Positions 8,398 through 18,901 of a DNA stretch of 64,000 nt are shown in pieces. The DNA is from Prochlorococcus sp. AG-402-K21 (GTDB lineage Bacteria > Cyanobacteriota > Cyanobacteriia > PCC-6307 > Cyanobiaceae). The position numbers were made by a program, and so were the translations under genes. The notes under the pieces were generated by a model, which saw only the letters and a list, made by a program, of their open reading frames with translations, was not told the origin of the DNA and ran no database searches. The stretch is from positions 62,001-126,000 of the forward strand of contig QCII01000003.1 in assembly GCA_003216775.1 (NCBI GenBank). The letters run 5' to 3'. The first letter of the stretch is position 1. Each line of letters starts with the position of its first letter.

Positions 8398-10148
8398 TGA
8401 AGAAATACAAAAAAATTGTTCGTCTAAAACCACTTGATCAAAAAAGATTTAAATTTCTCTATATTTTTTTCTTAATATTAATATTTTGTTTATTTGGTAG
8501 GTTAGTTAAATTGCAAGTCTTTAATGCCTCTGATTTGCAAAGGAGAGCTAGATTAATCCAGTCTTCTAAAACTAACTCCTTAAAAAAAAGGAGATCAATT
8601 GTTGATAGAAATAATAGGCTAATTGCTTACGATAAACCGCTCTATAAATTATGGGCCCATCCAAAGTATTTTAAATTTCCAGGTGATTCAATTAACAGGG
8701 TTCGAAGTATTGAAGAAGTTACAAAAAAATTGTCACCTATTTTGGATATTAATGGTGAAATACTTTCGGGGAAATTTAATAATAAAATGAGTGGGATCAA
8801 GCTTTTAGATAGAATTTCTGAAGAAAAAGCTGAAAAGATTAAAACTCTTCAAATAAGCGGACTTGATTTGTTTAAATATTCGCAGAGATATTATCCACAA
8901 GGAGAGATTTACTCTAATCTTATTGGCTTTGTTAATGATGAGAATAAAGGATCTGCAGGCCTAGAGTTACATTTAGATAATAAAATTAAAGTTTTTAATA
9001 AAAGTAATTACATAAAAAGAGGAGGAGATGGAACCCCTTTACCTGATAATTCAGCTCCAGGTGATTTTATTTCTGATTACAAGAGTTTAGGCCTAACTAT
9101 AGATTCAAAATTACAGAAGTCTTCATTCAATGCATTATCAAAGCAAGTAAGCAAATGGAAAGCAAAGAAGGGATTCGCAATAGTTATGGATGTTAATAAC
9201 GGCCAGATACTTTCCTTGGTTTCAGTGCCTTCATATGATCCGAATAAATTTTGGCAGTATGATTCTGAACTCTTCAAGGGTTGGTATTCTCAAGATTTAT
9301 TTGAGCCTGGTTCAACTTTTAAACCAATTAATCTTGCCCTAGCGTTAGAAGAAAAAGTAATAGAAAAAGATGGTTTAGTCGAAGATATTGGGAAGATTAA
9401 GGTTGGAGGTTGGACACTTTTTAATTGGGATAAGAAAGGTAATGGATACATTGATTATCCAAAAGTATTGCAGGTTTCAAGTAATGTTGGGATGGTAAAA
9501 ATAATGCAAAATTTAGACCCCTCAATTTATTGGGATTGGTTAAAAAATTTAGGTATAAGTGAAAATTTAGAGACTGACTTATATGAATCAACTGCAGGCC
9601 AATTAAAAAGAAAAGATTTATTTATAAATCAATCAATTGAACCTGCTGTTGCTTCTTTTGGTAAAGGGTTCTCAATATCGCCAATTAAATTGGTTCAATT
9701 GCATGCGGCCCTTGCAAATGGCGGTTTTGAAGTTACTCCCCATGTAACTTCAACTTTTAAAGAAAGAATAAGTAATAATCCAAAAAAACAATTTTTTTCT
9801 AGTGAGGTCTCTAAAACTGTTCTAAAATGGATGGAGAGCGTAGTTGATAAAGGTAGTGGATCTGGAGTGAAAATTGAGGGTTATAGAATAGCTGGGAAAA
9901 CGGGTACTTCTCAAAAAGCCATAAATGGCTCTTATACAAGTAAAAAAGTTTGTAGTTTTGTCGCGACCTTACCAGTTAACGATCCGAAATATGTTGTCCT
10001 TGTAGTAATTGATGAGCCATCTAAGCCATATGCATATGGTGCAACTGTTGCAGTACCAGTTGTAAGAGACATTATCGAGAGTTTAATAGTGATTGAAAAA
10101 ATACCTCCCAAAATTAAAGATCATAGAACGATTGTTAAAAAACCCTGA
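8397..10148 (+). CDS. ftsI: Class B penicillin-binding protein (FtsI/PBP3 type)
   Basis: This septal peptidoglycan transpeptidase cross-links cell-wall peptides during division. The N-terminal cytoplasmic tail and one membrane helix (about 20-37) lead into a PBP dimerisation domain. The transpeptidase domain follows, with the active-site motifs STFK (Ser near 305), SSN (near 360) and KTGT (near 500) all present. About 583 residues is normal for the class. The start is taken at ATG 8397, which overlaps the stop of the FtsL-like gene; a TTG three bases earlier is also in frame. Cell-division FtsI is more likely than elongation PBP2 given the small bitopic partner upstream. Confidence 0.9.
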   Translation: MKKYKKIVRLKPLDQKRFKFLYIFFLILIFCLFGRLVKLQVFNASDLQRRARLIQSSKTNSLKKRRSIVDRNNRLIAYDKPLYKLWAHPKYFKFPGDSINRVRSIEEVTKKLSPILDINGEILSGKFNNKMSGIKLLDRISEEKAEKIKTLQISGLDLFKYSQRYYPQGEIYSNLIGFVNDENKGSAGLELHLDNKIKVFNKSNYIKRGGDGTPLPDNSAPGDFISDYKSLGLTIDSKLQKSSFNALSKQVSKWKAKKGFAIVMDVNNGQILSLVSVPSYDPNKFWQYDSELFKGWYSQDLFEPGSTFKPINLALALEEKVIEKDGLVEDIGKIKVGGWTLFNWDKKGNGYIDYPKVLQVSSNVGMVKIMQNLDPSIYWDWLKNLGISENLETDLYESTAGQLKRKDLFINQSIEPAVASFGKGFSISPIKLVQLHAALANGGFEVTPHVTSTFKERISNNPKKQFFSSEVSKTVLKWMESVVDKGSGSGVKIEGYRIAGKTGTSQKAINGSYTSKKVCSFVATLPVNDPKYVVLVVIDEPSKPYAYGATVAVPVVRDIIESLIVIEKIPPKIKDHRTIVKKP

Positions 10149-10240
10149 AATTTTCCAACTTTATAAGAATTTAGTTGATAATTTGATGATTTCATTAGGA
10201 ATTAAAGCTAGTTTATATATATAAATATGATTACTTAGAA

Positions 10241-11242
10241 ATGAAATCAATTTTAGAACAATTGTCCTCAATGACTGTTGTTGTTGCGGACACAGGAGAC
10301 TTAGATTCTATAAAAAAATTTCAACCTAGAGATGCGACTACTAATCCATCACTAATATTAGCTGCAGCTAAGAATCCTGATTATGTGAAATTAATTGATA
10401 AAGCTTTAGAGAGTTCGATAAATGCATTGCCCGAGGAATCTTCTGAAATTGAATTAATTAAAGAAACTGTTGACCAAGTTTCAGTATTTTTCGGGAAAGA
10501 GATACTGAAAATTATTTCTGGGCGCGTATCAACTGAGGTAGATGCAAGGCTAAGTTTTGATACTGAAGCTACGGTAAAAAAAGCGAGAAAATTAATCACT
10601 CTCTATAAAAATTTTGGAATTGAAAAGGAACGAATCTTGATTAAGATCGCTGCCACTTGGGAAGGGATTAAGGCAGCTGAAATTTTGGAAAAAGAGGGTA
10701 TTAAATGCAACTTAACTTTACTTTTTAACTTTTGCCAAGCCGTAACTTGTGCAAATGCTAAGATAACCTTAATTTCTCCTTTCGTTGGTCGTATATTAGA
10801 TTGGCATAAAGCAAAAACTGGTAAAACTAGTTTTATAGGGGCTGAAGACCCTGGTGTTATCTCGGTTACAAAAATTTATAAGTATTTTAAAGAAAAAGGT
10901 TTCAAGACAGAAGTAATGGGGGCGAGTTTTAGAAATCTTGACGAAATAAAAGAATTAGCAGGTTGTGATCTTTTAACAATCGCACCAAAATTTCTTGAAG
11001 AACTAAAAAAAGAAAAAGTAAATTTAATTAGGAAATTAGATCCAAGCAGCCAAACCAAGAATTCTATTGACTATAAATTTGACGAGAAAGACTTTAGATT
11101 GAATATGTTAGAGGACCAAATGGCTAGTGAGAAGCTTAGTGAAGGTATTACAGGATTCAGTAAGGCCATAGAAGAATTAGAAGAGTTATTACTCAAGAGA
11201 TTCTCGGAAGTTGAAAATCAAAAATTAATTTCTGCAAAATAA
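10241..11242 (+). CDS. tal: Transaldolase
   Basis: Transaldolase moves a dihydroxyacetone unit between sugar phosphates in the pentose phosphate pathway. The 333 residues match the TalB-type enzyme. Seen are [11 protein letters not shown] and [10 protein letters not shown] at the N-terminus and [11 protein letters not shown] with the Schiff-base lysine near residue 135. [10 protein letters not shown] and [10 protein letters not shown] follow. In cyanobacteria the enzyme matters mainly for sugar breakdown in the dark. The gene stands alone, and its 3' end is closed by a 12-base-pair AT hairpin shared with the convergent gene. Confidence 0.96.
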   Translation: MKSILEQLSSMTVVVADTGDLDSIKKFQPRDATTNPSLILAAAKNPDYVKLIDKALESSINALPEESSEIELIKETVDQVSVFFGKEILKIISGRVSTEVDARLSFDTEATVKKARKLITLYKNFGIEKERILIKIAATWEGIKAAEILEKEGIKCNLTLLFNFCQAVTCANAKITLISPFVGRILDWHKAKTGKTSFIGAEDPGVISVTKIYKYFKEKGFKTEVMGASFRNLDEIKELAGCDLLTIAPKFLEELKKEKVNLIRKLDPSSQTKNSIDYKFDEKDFRLNMLEDQMASEKLSEGITGFSKAIEELEELLLKRFSEVENQKLISAK

Positions 11243-11277
11243 ATTTAAATTTTTAATGGTTAAATAAAATTTAAATT
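11242..11277. terminator. Bidirectional AT-rich terminator hairpin
   Basis: A perfect 12-base inverted repeat (11242-11253 with 11266-11277, sequence AATTTAAATTTT) encloses a 12-base loop. It fills the gap between the convergent tal and oxidoreductase genes and has T runs on either strand. Confidence 0.5.
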
Positions 11278-12404
11278 CAGCTTTTTGTTAAAAGTCTTTT
11301 GATAACTCTTTTTGCTATGTCCTCATAACTCATTTCTCCTGATAATATTTGAGCAATTCTTTTGGGAGCTGTTTTCCTTTTGACACCTAATTGATATCCA
11401 GTTCTAGGGAATCTATAAAATATCTGTGCGATTCTCTTCCCCCAAGCCATAGACCTCCCCCAATTATCGTTCATTTTTTTTGTATAAAGATTTAAATCTT
11501 CTTCTTTCCCTGCAAGGCATTTATCTATGCATTCTGCCGCATAAAAACTGCTAATTAAAGAAGGTCTAATTCCTTCAGCCAAAAACGGATCGCATAAAGA
11601 GGCTGCATCACCCACCGCTAAAACTTTATCTCCATTAATTGAGTGGAACCCGTTCCATATCCTAAGTTTTTTATTTATTGTTTTGTAGGGAAAATCATGA
11701 AAACCGAAGCTTCTTATAACTTGATTATTTATATCCTGATTTTCTAGAGGGCCATTATTTATAAAAGTACCTAAACCAATATTTAAGCTTTCTTTTAGAG
11801 GAAATGCCCATGCAAATCCATATTTTACGAAACCAAACTCAAATCTAACTACATCTTTAGGAACATCACCTAAACCTTTTAATCTTAGTGAGATTGTGTT
11901 TGCAAATTTTGGTCTTCTTGGACCCAATTTCAAATATCCTGCCCACTTGGATTGGGAACCATCTGCGATAACAAGAAATTTAGATGTAAAAATGCTTTCA
12001 TTATTACAAGTAATTTTCCATTTATCATTTTTTTTTGATACGTTTTCTACGATTACTGGTCTTATTATTTGAACGCCATTATTCATGGATTTATTAAGTA
12101 ATAATTGATCAAATTTCTCTCTTTTTATAATCCAAAATGGAGATTCTCCAGACAGATCTGAGATAACATTATCTGAAGCCTTCCATCTAAATTCAACACT
12201 CTTTATTTTAGATTCTATGGCATCTTTTATGTCTAAAGGGAGGAATTTCTGCATTGAAGATGCCATCCCACCTGCGCATGGCATGTAATTTTGAACTTTT
12301 TCTTTTTCAATAACTAAAACTGAATATCCCTTTTTTGATAGGTTTAATGCGGTGGAAGATCCAGACAAACCTCCGCCAATTATTACGACATCAAATTCAT
12401 TCAA
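11277..12404 (-). CDS. FAD-dependent oxidoreductase, geranylgeranyl reductase family
   Basis: The 375-residue flavoprotein begins with a dinucleotide-binding fold ([14 protein letters not shown], residues 6-19, then an acidic strand end at VIEKE). It carries PCAGGM near residue 43 and the late FAD motif [21 protein letters not shown] near residue 265 (quoted as two parts, [11 protein letters not shown] and AEGIRPS). These are typical of the geranylgeranyl reductase family that includes ChlP, which saturates the phytyl tail of chlorophyll. It may act on another isoprenoid or quinone. Its start overlaps the frr stop by 4 bases on the same strand. Confidence 0.82.
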   Translation of the reverse strand: MNEFDVVIIGGGLSGSSTALNLSKKGYSVLVIEKEKVQNYMPCAGGMASSMQKFLPLDIKDAIESKIKSVEFRWKASDNVISDLSGESPFWIIKREKFDQLLLNKSMNNGVQIIRPVIVENVSKKNDKWKITCNNESIFTSKFLVIADGSQSKWAGYLKLGPRRPKFANTISLRLKGLGDVPKDVVRFEFGFVKYGFAWAFPLKESLNIGLGTFINNGPLENQDINNQVIRSFGFHDFPYKTINKKLRIWNGFHSINGDKVLAVGDAASLCDPFLAEGIRPSLISSFYAAECIDKCLAGKEEDLNLYTKKMNDNWGRSMAWGKRIAQIFYRFPRTGYQLGVKRKTAPKRIAQILSGEMSYEDIAKRVIKRLLTKS

Positions 12405-12949
12405 ACTTTGAGAATTTCCCTCTCTTTTTCAGACAATTTAGTTTCTATTAGTGCAATAAACTTATCAGTAATTTTTTGAATTTCAGATTGATTATCTCTT
12501 GACGCATCAATTGAGATTAGACCATCTTTTTCATCTTTTTTTACTTTATCAACAGCAACCCTCCTAATATTCCTCAAAGCTACTTTTCCTTCTTCTGCAT
12601 ATTTGGAGGCTAATTTACAAAATTCTTTTCTTCTTTCCTCGGTTAAAGGAGGAACGTTTATTCTTATTATTTTCCCATCATTATTTGGAGTAATACCCAA
12701 ATCACTTATCGAGATAGATTTTTCTATCGCTTGTAAACATGAAATATCGAACGGTTGTATTGAGATAGTTTGTGAATCAACAGTACTTATTGTGGCAAGT
12801 GATTTGATTGGAGTTTCTGCACCGTAGTACTCAACACTTATTCTGTCCAATAATGAAGCATTAGCTCTACCAGTTCTTATAGTATTAAAGTTTCTTTGCG
12901 TTGCTTCAATACTTTTATTCATATTTTCTTGAATTTCCTGTTCTTTCAT
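12401..12949 (-). CDS. frr: Ribosome recycling factor
   Basis: Together with EF-G this factor splits the ribosome after termination. At 182 residues it is family length, with the three-helix-bundle signatures [17 protein letters not shown] near residue 21, IQPFD near 67, and [11 protein letters not shown] and [12 protein letters not shown] in the second half. It lies between pyrH (20 bases upstream) and the flavoprotein gene (4-base overlap downstream). The pyrH-frr pairing is widespread in bacteria. Confidence 0.97.
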   Translation of the reverse strand: MKEQEIQENMNKSIEATQRNFNTIRTGRANASLLDRISVEYYGAETPIKSLATISTVDSQTISIQPFDISCLQAIEKSISISDLGITPNNDGKIIRINVPPLTEERRKEFCKLASKYAEEGKVALRNIRRVAVDKVKKDEKDGLISIDASRDNQSEIQKITDKFIALIETKLSEKEREILKV

Positions 12950-12969
12950 AATTAAAATTTGAATAAGCT

Positions 12970-13674
12970 TTAACTGATTAAAGATCCGATAGGCTCTCCA
13001 GCAACAGCTTTAGAGATGTTCCCTCTTTTGAATATATCAAATACCATAATTGGGATATTATTATCTTTGCAAAGTGCAATTGCAGTGCTGTCCATTACTG
13101 CGATCTCATCACTAAGAACTTGTTGATAACTAAGAGAAGAATATTTTTTTGCATCTTGAAATTTATTAGGATCACAATCATAAACCCCATCAACTTTAGT
13201 AGCTTTCATTACCACTTCTGCGTTTATCTCTGCCGCCCTAAGGGCCGCTGTAGTGTCAGTTGTAAAAAATGGATTTCCGCAACCACCTCCGAAAACTACA
13301 ACTCTCCCTTTTTCTAAGTGCCTCATAGCTCTTCTTCTAATGTAGGGTTCAGCAATTTCCTGCATTTCGATTGCAGTCTGAACTCTAGTTGCAACTCCAA
13401 CTCTTTCGAGTCCATCTTGAAGTGAAATTGCATTCATTACTGTTGCGAGCATCCCCACATAATCGGCAGTCGCTCTATCCATTCCATCTGAAGAACCTTT
13501 AAGTCCCCTAAAAATGTTCCCACCTCCAACAACTATGGCAAGTTGTACCTTATTTTCTACTACTTTTGAAACGTCTTCTGCAATTGACTGGACTATAGCA
13601 GGATCAATACCATAGGGCTTTTCACCCATAAGTGCTTCACCACTTAGTTTTAAGAGAACTCTTTTGTAAGTCAT
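12970..13674 (-). CDS. pyrH: Uridylate kinase (UMP kinase)
   Basis: The hexameric cytoplasmic kinase phosphorylates UMP to UDP. Its 234 residues show the amino-acid-kinase fold: KLSGEALMG at the N-terminus, [10 protein letters not shown] near residue 50, [13 protein letters not shown] near 66, [18 protein letters not shown] near 125 and [12 protein letters not shown] near 157. It is the first gene of the pyrH-frr pair. An upstream TATGAT-like box on the minus strand near 13685 may be its promoter. Confidence 0.97.
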   Translation of the reverse strand: MTYKRVLLKLSGEALMGEKPYGIDPAIVQSIAEDVSKVVENKVQLAIVVGGGNIFRGLKGSSDGMDRATADYVGMLATVMNAISLQDGLERVGVATRVQTAIEMQEIAEPYIRRRAMRHLEKGRVVVFGGGCGNPFFTTDTTAALRAAEINAEVVMKATKVDGVYDCDPNKFQDAKKYSSLSYQQVLSDEIAVMDSTAIALCKDNNIPIMVFDIFKRGNISKAVAGEPIGSLIS

Positions 13675-13779
13675 TCAATAATCATACTTTTAAGACCTTA
13701 GCAAGTAAACGTACCGAATTAATTTTTTGTTCAGATATTGCTTGCGTCTTTAAACATTTCTAAATCTGACTGAAGAAAA

Positions 13780-13799
13780 TTAAACAAAAAATTGTTTAA
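13780..13799 (-). terminator. Hairpin just after cobO
   Basis: An 8-base inverted repeat (TTAAACAA, 13780-13787, with 13792-13799) and a 4-base loop sit immediately beyond the cobO stop codon. It is AT-rich, and its use as a terminator is inferred from position. Confidence 0.35.
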
Positions 13800-13800
13800 C

Positions 13801-14493
13801 CTAGAATTCAATGCATTTTTGTGCTTTTATTCCTTGTTCTTTGAAGGGATGTCTTATTAGGTTCATTTCTGTAACAAGATCTGCGTAATTGATGATGGAA
13901 TCAGATGCTCCCCTTCCAGTTAAAACAACATGATTTTTTCTATTATTTAAACTTTTTAAAAAAGTGATTATTTCTTCTGAAGCAAGATAGCCAAGTTTTG
14001 TGGCTATGTTAATTTCATCAAGGATTATAAGTTTATAAGATTCATTTTTAATATATTTTTTAGCTAATTGCCACGCCTCTTGAACTAATTTTTCATCCCT
14101 AATTCTATCTTGTGTTTCCCAAGTAAAACCCTCTCCTAAGGAATGCCAAGAAATGTTTGAAGACAAATTTTTAAGTGCTTTTTCTTCCCCCGTGGTCCAG
14201 CCCCCTTTAATAAATTGAATAATTGCTACTTTATAACCGTGCCCTATTGTCCTTAATGCCATACCTAAAGATGCAGTTGTTTTACCTTTGCCATTTCCTG
14301 TAAATACAATCAATAAACCTTTTTTTGTTTTTCTAATTTGCAGTCTCTCAGCTTGAATATCTTTTCTTTGCTGCATTCTTTTTTTATATGAGTTCTCATC
14401 GCTATCAGGTGATAGTTTGCCTCCCATACCCAGTTCTTTGGCTAGATTATCCAGATTAAATATCTTCTTCGAAGATGGGGGTTCTTCTTTCAT
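13801..14493 (-). CDS. cobO: Cob(I)alamin adenosyltransferase
   Basis: This CobO/BtuR-type enzyme transfers the adenosyl group of ATP to cobalt in the corrinoid ring to give coenzyme B12 forms. The 230 residues contain the P-loop FTGNGKGKTTASLG (near 71-84), IQFIKGGWTTGEE, the acidic LIILDEIN segment and VLTGRGASDSII. The first 60 residues form a basic, low-complexity extension before the fold. It starts 23 bases after the recombinase gene's stop on the same strand. Confidence 0.93.
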   Translation of the reverse strand: MKEEPPSSKKIFNLDNLAKELGMGGKLSPDSDENSYKKRMQQRKDIQAERLQIRKTKKGLLIVFTGNGKGKTTASLGMALRTIGHGYKVAIIQFIKGGWTTGEEKALKNLSSNISWHSLGEGFTWETQDRIRDEKLVQEAWQLAKKYIKNESYKLIILDEINIATKLGYLASEEIITFLKSLNNRKNHVVLTGRGASDSIINYADLVTEMNLIRHPFKEQGIKAQKCIEF

Positions 14494-14515
14494 ATAACTC
14501 TATTTTATTTAATGA

Positions 14516-15694
14516 TTATATATCTTTAAAACTTTTTGCCCTCTTAACTTTTAAAAGTGCATTATTAACAGCCTCTTGTTGATCTCTTTTAGTAATCCAA
14601 TGATGGTAAGTTTGAGTATGAAGGCTAACTGAATGTCCCATCATTCTGGCAGCCACAGTATCAGGTAAATCATAGAAAATTGTTCTTACTGCCCAAGCAT
14701 GGCGAAGATCATAAGGCTTTACTTCTAAAGAGTATCGCTTAAACTGGTCTGTTATTTTTTTCCCAATATTTTGTAGTGTTGTAACTTTAAGGTCTCTTTT
14801 AATATTTGGTAGTAGTTCTGGATTTTTGCCAAGTTTTGATAATTCGAACTTTTCTACCCATTCTGGATGGAATGGCCAAACTTGATGTTCCCCTGTTTTA
14901 GTAGTAGGTAGAACTCTAATAATTTTGTCTCCGAAATTTGTTAAAGAGCTTAAATCACAAAAAAATACTTCATGATTTCTTAATCCATATGTAGCCATAA
15001 GACCAAAAACATATTTCCAAGATTTATTTGGTATTTTCTCCCAGAGTTTTTCTATTATTTCGTCTGTAGGAAGATCTCTAAAACCTGCTTTATTTAAACC
15101 ATATCCTTTAGAATTTGATTTCCAATTTTCTGGAAGTTTAACTTTCAAAAACTTAGCCAAAACACTTAGCGAAGTGGCGCATTGCTTCCTACTTCTACTT
15201 CCTTCCTTATAACTTTCAAGTGTTTTTTCAAATATATTTTCCAAATCCTCATTAGAATATTCATTAGAGATATGAAGTATTCTTTTCAGATAGGGCTTGT
15301 AAGAACTTCTCCACGTGGTTTTTCTAGTACTGCTCAGGTATTCATTTTTTCTTTCTTTAAAAAAAAACTCTTCAAATTGATTTAATCTATTTTGAAAATC
15401 AAAATCATTTTTTATTCCCTTTTGGTTAGGATGACTTATCCAATTAATCCAGTCAAATTGATTCAATTCCAGTTGCAAATTGACTAGTTGTAATTTTTTT
15501 TTGGCCTCCTCTAATCCAGAAATATCAGCCTTTATGCCAAGAGATATTCTTTGATTTCTAAAGTCGTTTTTATCATCTTTCGAAGGTAGTGAACCTCTAA
15601 TATTTAATTTATCTCCTCTTTTCTCAATTCTAAGTTTGCTGCCCTGAGTAGCAAATTTATCATTGACATTATTAATTTCCTGAATTACGTTCAT
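14516..15694 (-). CDS. Tyrosine recombinase (phage integrase family)
   Basis: The 392-residue protein has an N-terminal core-binding half and a C-terminal catalytic domain of the tyrosine recombinase family. Putative catalytic residues are Arg239 (YGLRNHEV), Lys266 (TTKTG), Arg331 (YDLRHAW), His354 (MMGHS) and nucleophile Tyr363 (QTYHHW). The usual HxxR box reads YxxR here (Tyr328). No phage genes, att repeats or excisionase lie nearby, and both neighbours are housekeeping genes. It may be a fixed, domesticated recombinase; its DNA target is unknown. Confidence 0.87.
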   Translation of the reverse strand: MNVIQEINNVNDKFATQGSKLRIEKRGDKLNIRGSLPSKDDKNDFRNQRISLGIKADISGLEEAKKKLQLVNLQLELNQFDWINWISHPNQKGIKNDFDFQNRLNQFEEFFFKERKNEYLSSTRKTTWRSSYKPYLKRILHISNEYSNEDLENIFEKTLESYKEGSRSRKQCATSLSVLAKFLKVKLPENWKSNSKGYGLNKAGFRDLPTDEIIEKLWEKIPNKSWKYVFGLMATYGLRNHEVFFCDLSSLTNFGDKIIRVLPTTKTGEHQVWPFHPEWVEKFELSKLGKNPELLPNIKRDLKVTTLQNIGKKITDQFKRYSLEVKPYDLRHAWAVRTIFYDLPDTVAARMMGHSVSLHTQTYHHWITKRDQQEAVNNALLKVKRAKSFKDI

Positions 15695-15759
15695 TTACTT
15701 ATATAATTGACCATATAATGACGTTTTTAATGTTGATTTTCAATCTTCATAAATTTTAA

Positions 15760-16935
15760 ATGGATAAAATAGGCGTCTTACTAATGAATTTAGGAGGGCC
15801 TGAACGCATTACCGATGTAGGCCCATTCTTATATAATCTTTTTTCTGATCCAGAGATAATCAGGACACCTTTCCCTGCTTTTCAAAAACCTTTGGCTTGG
15901 TTAATTAGTACGCTTAGAAGTACTACTTCACAACAGGCTTATCTTTCAATAGGTGGAGGTTCGCCCATTAGAAGAATAACTGAACAACAAGCAAGAGAAT
16001 TGCAATCAAAATTAAGGGATAAAGGGTTAAATGCTACTACCTACATCGCAATGAGGTACTGGCATCCTTTTACTGAATCAGCAATAGCTGATATGAAAGC
16101 AGATGGCATAGATCAAATTGTTGTACTACCTTTATATCCACATTTTTCAATCAGTACAAGTGGTTCAAGCTTCAGGGAATTAAAAAAATTAAGAGATTCT
16201 GATAGTGATTTTAAGAAAATTCCTATGAGATGTATAAGAAGTTGGTTCAGTCAATCAGGTTATTTAAATTCAATGGTTGAATTGATTTCCGAACAAATAT
16301 CACTTTGTGATTCACCTTCTAATGCTCATATATTTTTTACTGCTCATGGAGTTCCTAAGAGTTATGTAGAGGAAGCTGGAGACCCGTATAAACAACAAAT
16401 TGAAGATTGTTCTTTACTGATAATAAATGAGCTTGAGAAATATTTAGGGCACAGCAACACTTATACACTTTCTTATCAAAGTAGAGTTGGTCCAGTTGAA
16501 TGGTTGAAGCCTTACACAGAAGAAGTGTTAGAAGATCTTGGAAGATCTAATGTTAATGATCTGATTGTGGTTCCAATAAGTTTTGTTGGAGAGCATATTG
16601 AAACATTGCAAGAAATTGACATTGAATACAAAGAAATCGCTGAAAAAGCTGGCATTAAAAATTTTCGAAGGGTTAAGGCTTTAAATACTCATCCTACTTT
16701 TATAGAGGGACTTAGTGATTTAGTAGTTTCTTGTTTGGAAGGGCCATTAGTTAATATTGAAGAAGCGTCTCAGTTGCCTGAAAAAGTTAAACTTTATCCC
16801 CAAGAGAAATGGCAATGGGGTTGGAACAATAGTTCTGAGGTTTGGAATGGAAGAGTTGCTATGATAGTTTTCCTTATACTTTTTATTGAACTTATTTCAG
16901 GCTCTGGCCCTTTACATAGGCTGGGAATTTTATAA
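15760..16935 (+). CDS. hemH: Ferrochelatase with C-terminal chlorophyll-binding (CAB/HLIP-like) tail
   Basis: Ferrochelatase inserts Fe2+ into protoporphyrin IX, the last step of heme synthesis, at the branch point with chlorophyll. The catalytic part (about 1-325) has LLMNLGGP at the start, YWHPF near 104, FFTAHGVP near 203 and [14 protein letters not shown] near 242. A linker and a membrane segment with the CAB signature follow ([14 protein letters not shown], about residues 353-366). This fusion is known from cyanobacteria and plastids, where the tail binds pigment and tunes the enzyme. Start ATG. Confidence 0.96.
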   Translation: MDKIGVLLMNLGGPERITDVGPFLYNLFSDPEIIRTPFPAFQKPLAWLISTLRSTTSQQAYLSIGGGSPIRRITEQQARELQSKLRDKGLNATTYIAMRYWHPFTESAIADMKADGIDQIVVLPLYPHFSISTSGSSFRELKKLRDSDSDFKKIPMRCIRSWFSQSGYLNSMVELISEQISLCDSPSNAHIFFTAHGVPKSYVEEAGDPYKQQIEDCSLLIINELEKYLGHSNTYTLSYQSRVGPVEWLKPYTEEVLEDLGRSNVNDLIVVPISFVGEHIETLQEIDIEYKEIAEKAGIKNFRRVKALNTHPTFIEGLSDLVVSCLEGPLVNIEEASQLPEKVKLYPQEKWQWGWNNSSEVWNGRVAMIVFLILFIELISGSGPLHRLGIL

Positions 16936-17045
16936 AGATCAATTTTTATTTTCCTAAAAAACTTGAATTTATTGAAAAAATTTTAAATACATTTCTGACA
17001 TTACATTTCTAAATGAGGCAAAAGTTTTTGATTAAGTTTAATATT

Positions 17046-17051
17046 TATAGT
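17046..17051 (+). promoter_or_regulatory. Candidate -10 box for ilvB
   Basis: TATAGT lies 18 bases before the GTG start of ilvB. No convincing -35 box is seen at standard spacing. Confidence 0.3.
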
Positions 17052-17069
17052 AATTATTGAATTTCTTTA

Positions 17070-18833
17070 GTGACTCTTACTTCGAGATCCTTGTCAGAGG
17101 GTAGTTCAAAAAAAGAAAATCCAGTTTGGATTACTGGTGCAGATGCACTAATGGATTCATTAAAAATTCATGGAGTTAAGGTTATATTTGGATATCCAGG
17201 GGGAGCTATATTACCAATTTATGACGCTGTTCATAAAGCAGAACAAGATGGTTGGTTAAAGCATTATATGGTAAGACATGAACAAGGTGGTTCTCATGCT
17301 GCTGATGGATATGCGAGATCTACTGGTGAGGTAGGAGTATGTTTCGGGACCTCAGGACCAGGTGCAACAAATTTGGTAACCGGAATTGCAACTGCTCAAA
17401 TGGATTCAGTTCCTCTAGTAGTAGTTACTGGACAAGTTCCAAGACCTGCTATAGGGACAGATGCTTTTCAAGAAACTGATATTTTTGGCATAACACTTCC
17501 AATAGTTAAACATTCATGGGTGATAAGAGATCCTTCAGACATTGCGAAAGTAGTTTCAGAAGCTTTTTATATAGCCTCTTCTGGAAGACCTGGCCCTGTT
17601 TTAATTGATATACCCAAGGATGTAGGTCAAGAATTCTTTAATTACCAAAGAGTTTTGCCTGGTGATATTATTCCTAAGGGATTCAAAAGAAATGGAGATA
17701 TAAATGACTGTGATGTCAAAAAAGCTATTAAATTAATAGAAAACTCTGAAAGACCTCTTCTCTATGTTGGTGGTGGTGCGATATCTTCAGGGGCTCATGA
17801 TGAAATAAGAACTTTAGCAAAAAATTATCAAATACCAGTTACTACAACACTAATGGGGAAGGGGGCTTTCGATGAAAAAGATAATTTATCAGTTGGAATG
17901 TTAGGTATGCACGGAACTGCTTACGCAAACTTTGCAGTTACAGAATGTGATCTTTTAATTGCTATTGGAGCGAGATTTGATGATAGGGTGACAGGGAAAT
18001 TAGACACTTTTGCACCTAATGCAAAGGTCATTCATATAGATATTGACCCAGCAGAAGTTAATAAAAATAGACGTGTAGATATTGCAATTGTTTCTGACGT
18101 CTCAAAAGCTGTTCGTAAAATTAATGAAGAATCTCTGAATAACAAATTTTCTTGTAAGACGAAGAACTGGCTAGAAAAAATTGATTTTTGGAAAAATAAG
18201 CATCCTTTGTATAATCCACCTAAAGAAGGAGAAATTTTTCCTCAGGAAGTTCTTTTGAAAGTTAGGGAACTTTTACCTGAAGCTTATGTAACTACAGATG
18301 TAGGACAACATCAAATGTGGGCTGCTCAATATCTAAGGAATTCTCCAAGAAAATGGATTAGTAGTGCAGGCTTAGGAACTATGGGTTTTGGATTGCCTGC
18401 GGCAATTGGCGTGAAGGCAGCCTTACCTAATTCAGAAGTAATTTGCATAGCAGGAGATGCAAGCGTTTTAATGAATATTCAAGAATTAGGTACTTTGTCC
18501 CAATATGGTTTAAACGTAAAATTGATCATCATTAATAATCGCTGGCAAGGGATGGTAAGGCAATGGCAGGAAAGTTTCTACAATGAAAGGTATTCCTCAT
18601 CTGACATGAGTTGTGGCGAACCTGATTTTGTAAAACTTGCGGAGTCTTTCGGAGTTAAAGGATACTTAATTTCTGATAGAAAACAATTACAGAATGAATT
18701 ACAACATGCATTCGATCATGAAGGCCCTGCATTGATTAATATCCTTGTCAGGAGAGGTGAAAATTGCTATCCAATGGTACCTCCCGGGAAAAGTAATGCT
18801 CAAATGGTCGGATATGTTAATTGTGAAGACTAA
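17070..18833 (+). CDS. ilvB: Acetolactate synthase, large subunit
   Basis: This thiamine-diphosphate enzyme makes acetolactate or acetohydroxybutyrate, the first common step to valine, leucine and isoleucine. The 587 residues hold the three standard domains. The N-terminal part has GGAILPIYD and the catalytic glutamate in [15 protein letters not shown]. The central FAD domain has [13 protein letters not shown]. The C-terminal ThDP-Mg motif is [15 protein letters not shown] followed by [12 protein letters not shown]. The small subunit is not in the window. The start is GTG at 17070, and an AT-rich terminator follows. Confidence 0.96.
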   Translation: MTLTSRSLSEGSSKKENPVWITGADALMDSLKIHGVKVIFGYPGGAILPIYDAVHKAEQDGWLKHYMVRHEQGGSHAADGYARSTGEVGVCFGTSGPGATNLVTGIATAQMDSVPLVVVTGQVPRPAIGTDAFQETDIFGITLPIVKHSWVIRDPSDIAKVVSEAFYIASSGRPGPVLIDIPKDVGQEFFNYQRVLPGDIIPKGFKRNGDINDCDVKKAIKLIENSERPLLYVGGGAISSGAHDEIRTLAKNYQIPVTTTLMGKGAFDEKDNLSVGMLGMHGTAYANFAVTECDLLIAIGARFDDRVTGKLDTFAPNAKVIHIDIDPAEVNKNRRVDIAIVSDVSKAVRKINEESLNNKFSCKTKNWLEKIDFWKNKHPLYNPPKEGEIFPQEVLLKVRELLPEAYVTTDVGQHQMWAAQYLRNSPRKWISSAGLGTMGFGLPAAIGVKAALPNSEVICIAGDASVLMNIQELGTLSQYGLNVKLIIINNRWQGMVRQWQESFYNERYSSSDMSCGEPDFVKLAESFGVKGYLISDRKQLQNELQHAFDHEGPALINILVRRGENCYPMVPPGKSNAQMVGYVNCED

Positions 18834-18834
18834 T

Positions 18835-18870
18835 TTTTTTAATACGTCTTATTAAAAAATTATTTTTTTT
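18835..18870 (+). terminator. Rho-independent-like terminator after ilvB
   Basis: A perfect 10-base stem (TTTTTTAATA at 18835-18844 with TATTAAAAAA at 18850-18859) with loop CGTCT is followed by a run of eight Ts ending at 18870. The stem is almost entirely A-T, in keeping with the genome. Confidence 0.5.
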
Positions 18871-18901
18871 AATATAATTTACAGGAATAAATATTTCTGA
18901 A

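Noticed and set aside
8891-8899. Perfect DnaA box TTATCCACA inside ftsI
   Set aside because: It is a single copy, explained by the coding sequence, with no companion boxes nearby.
14516-15694. Prophage or genomic island around the recombinase gene
   Set aside because: Neighbours cobO and hemH are housekeeping genes, no structural or lysis genes occur, and no flanking repeats were noticed.
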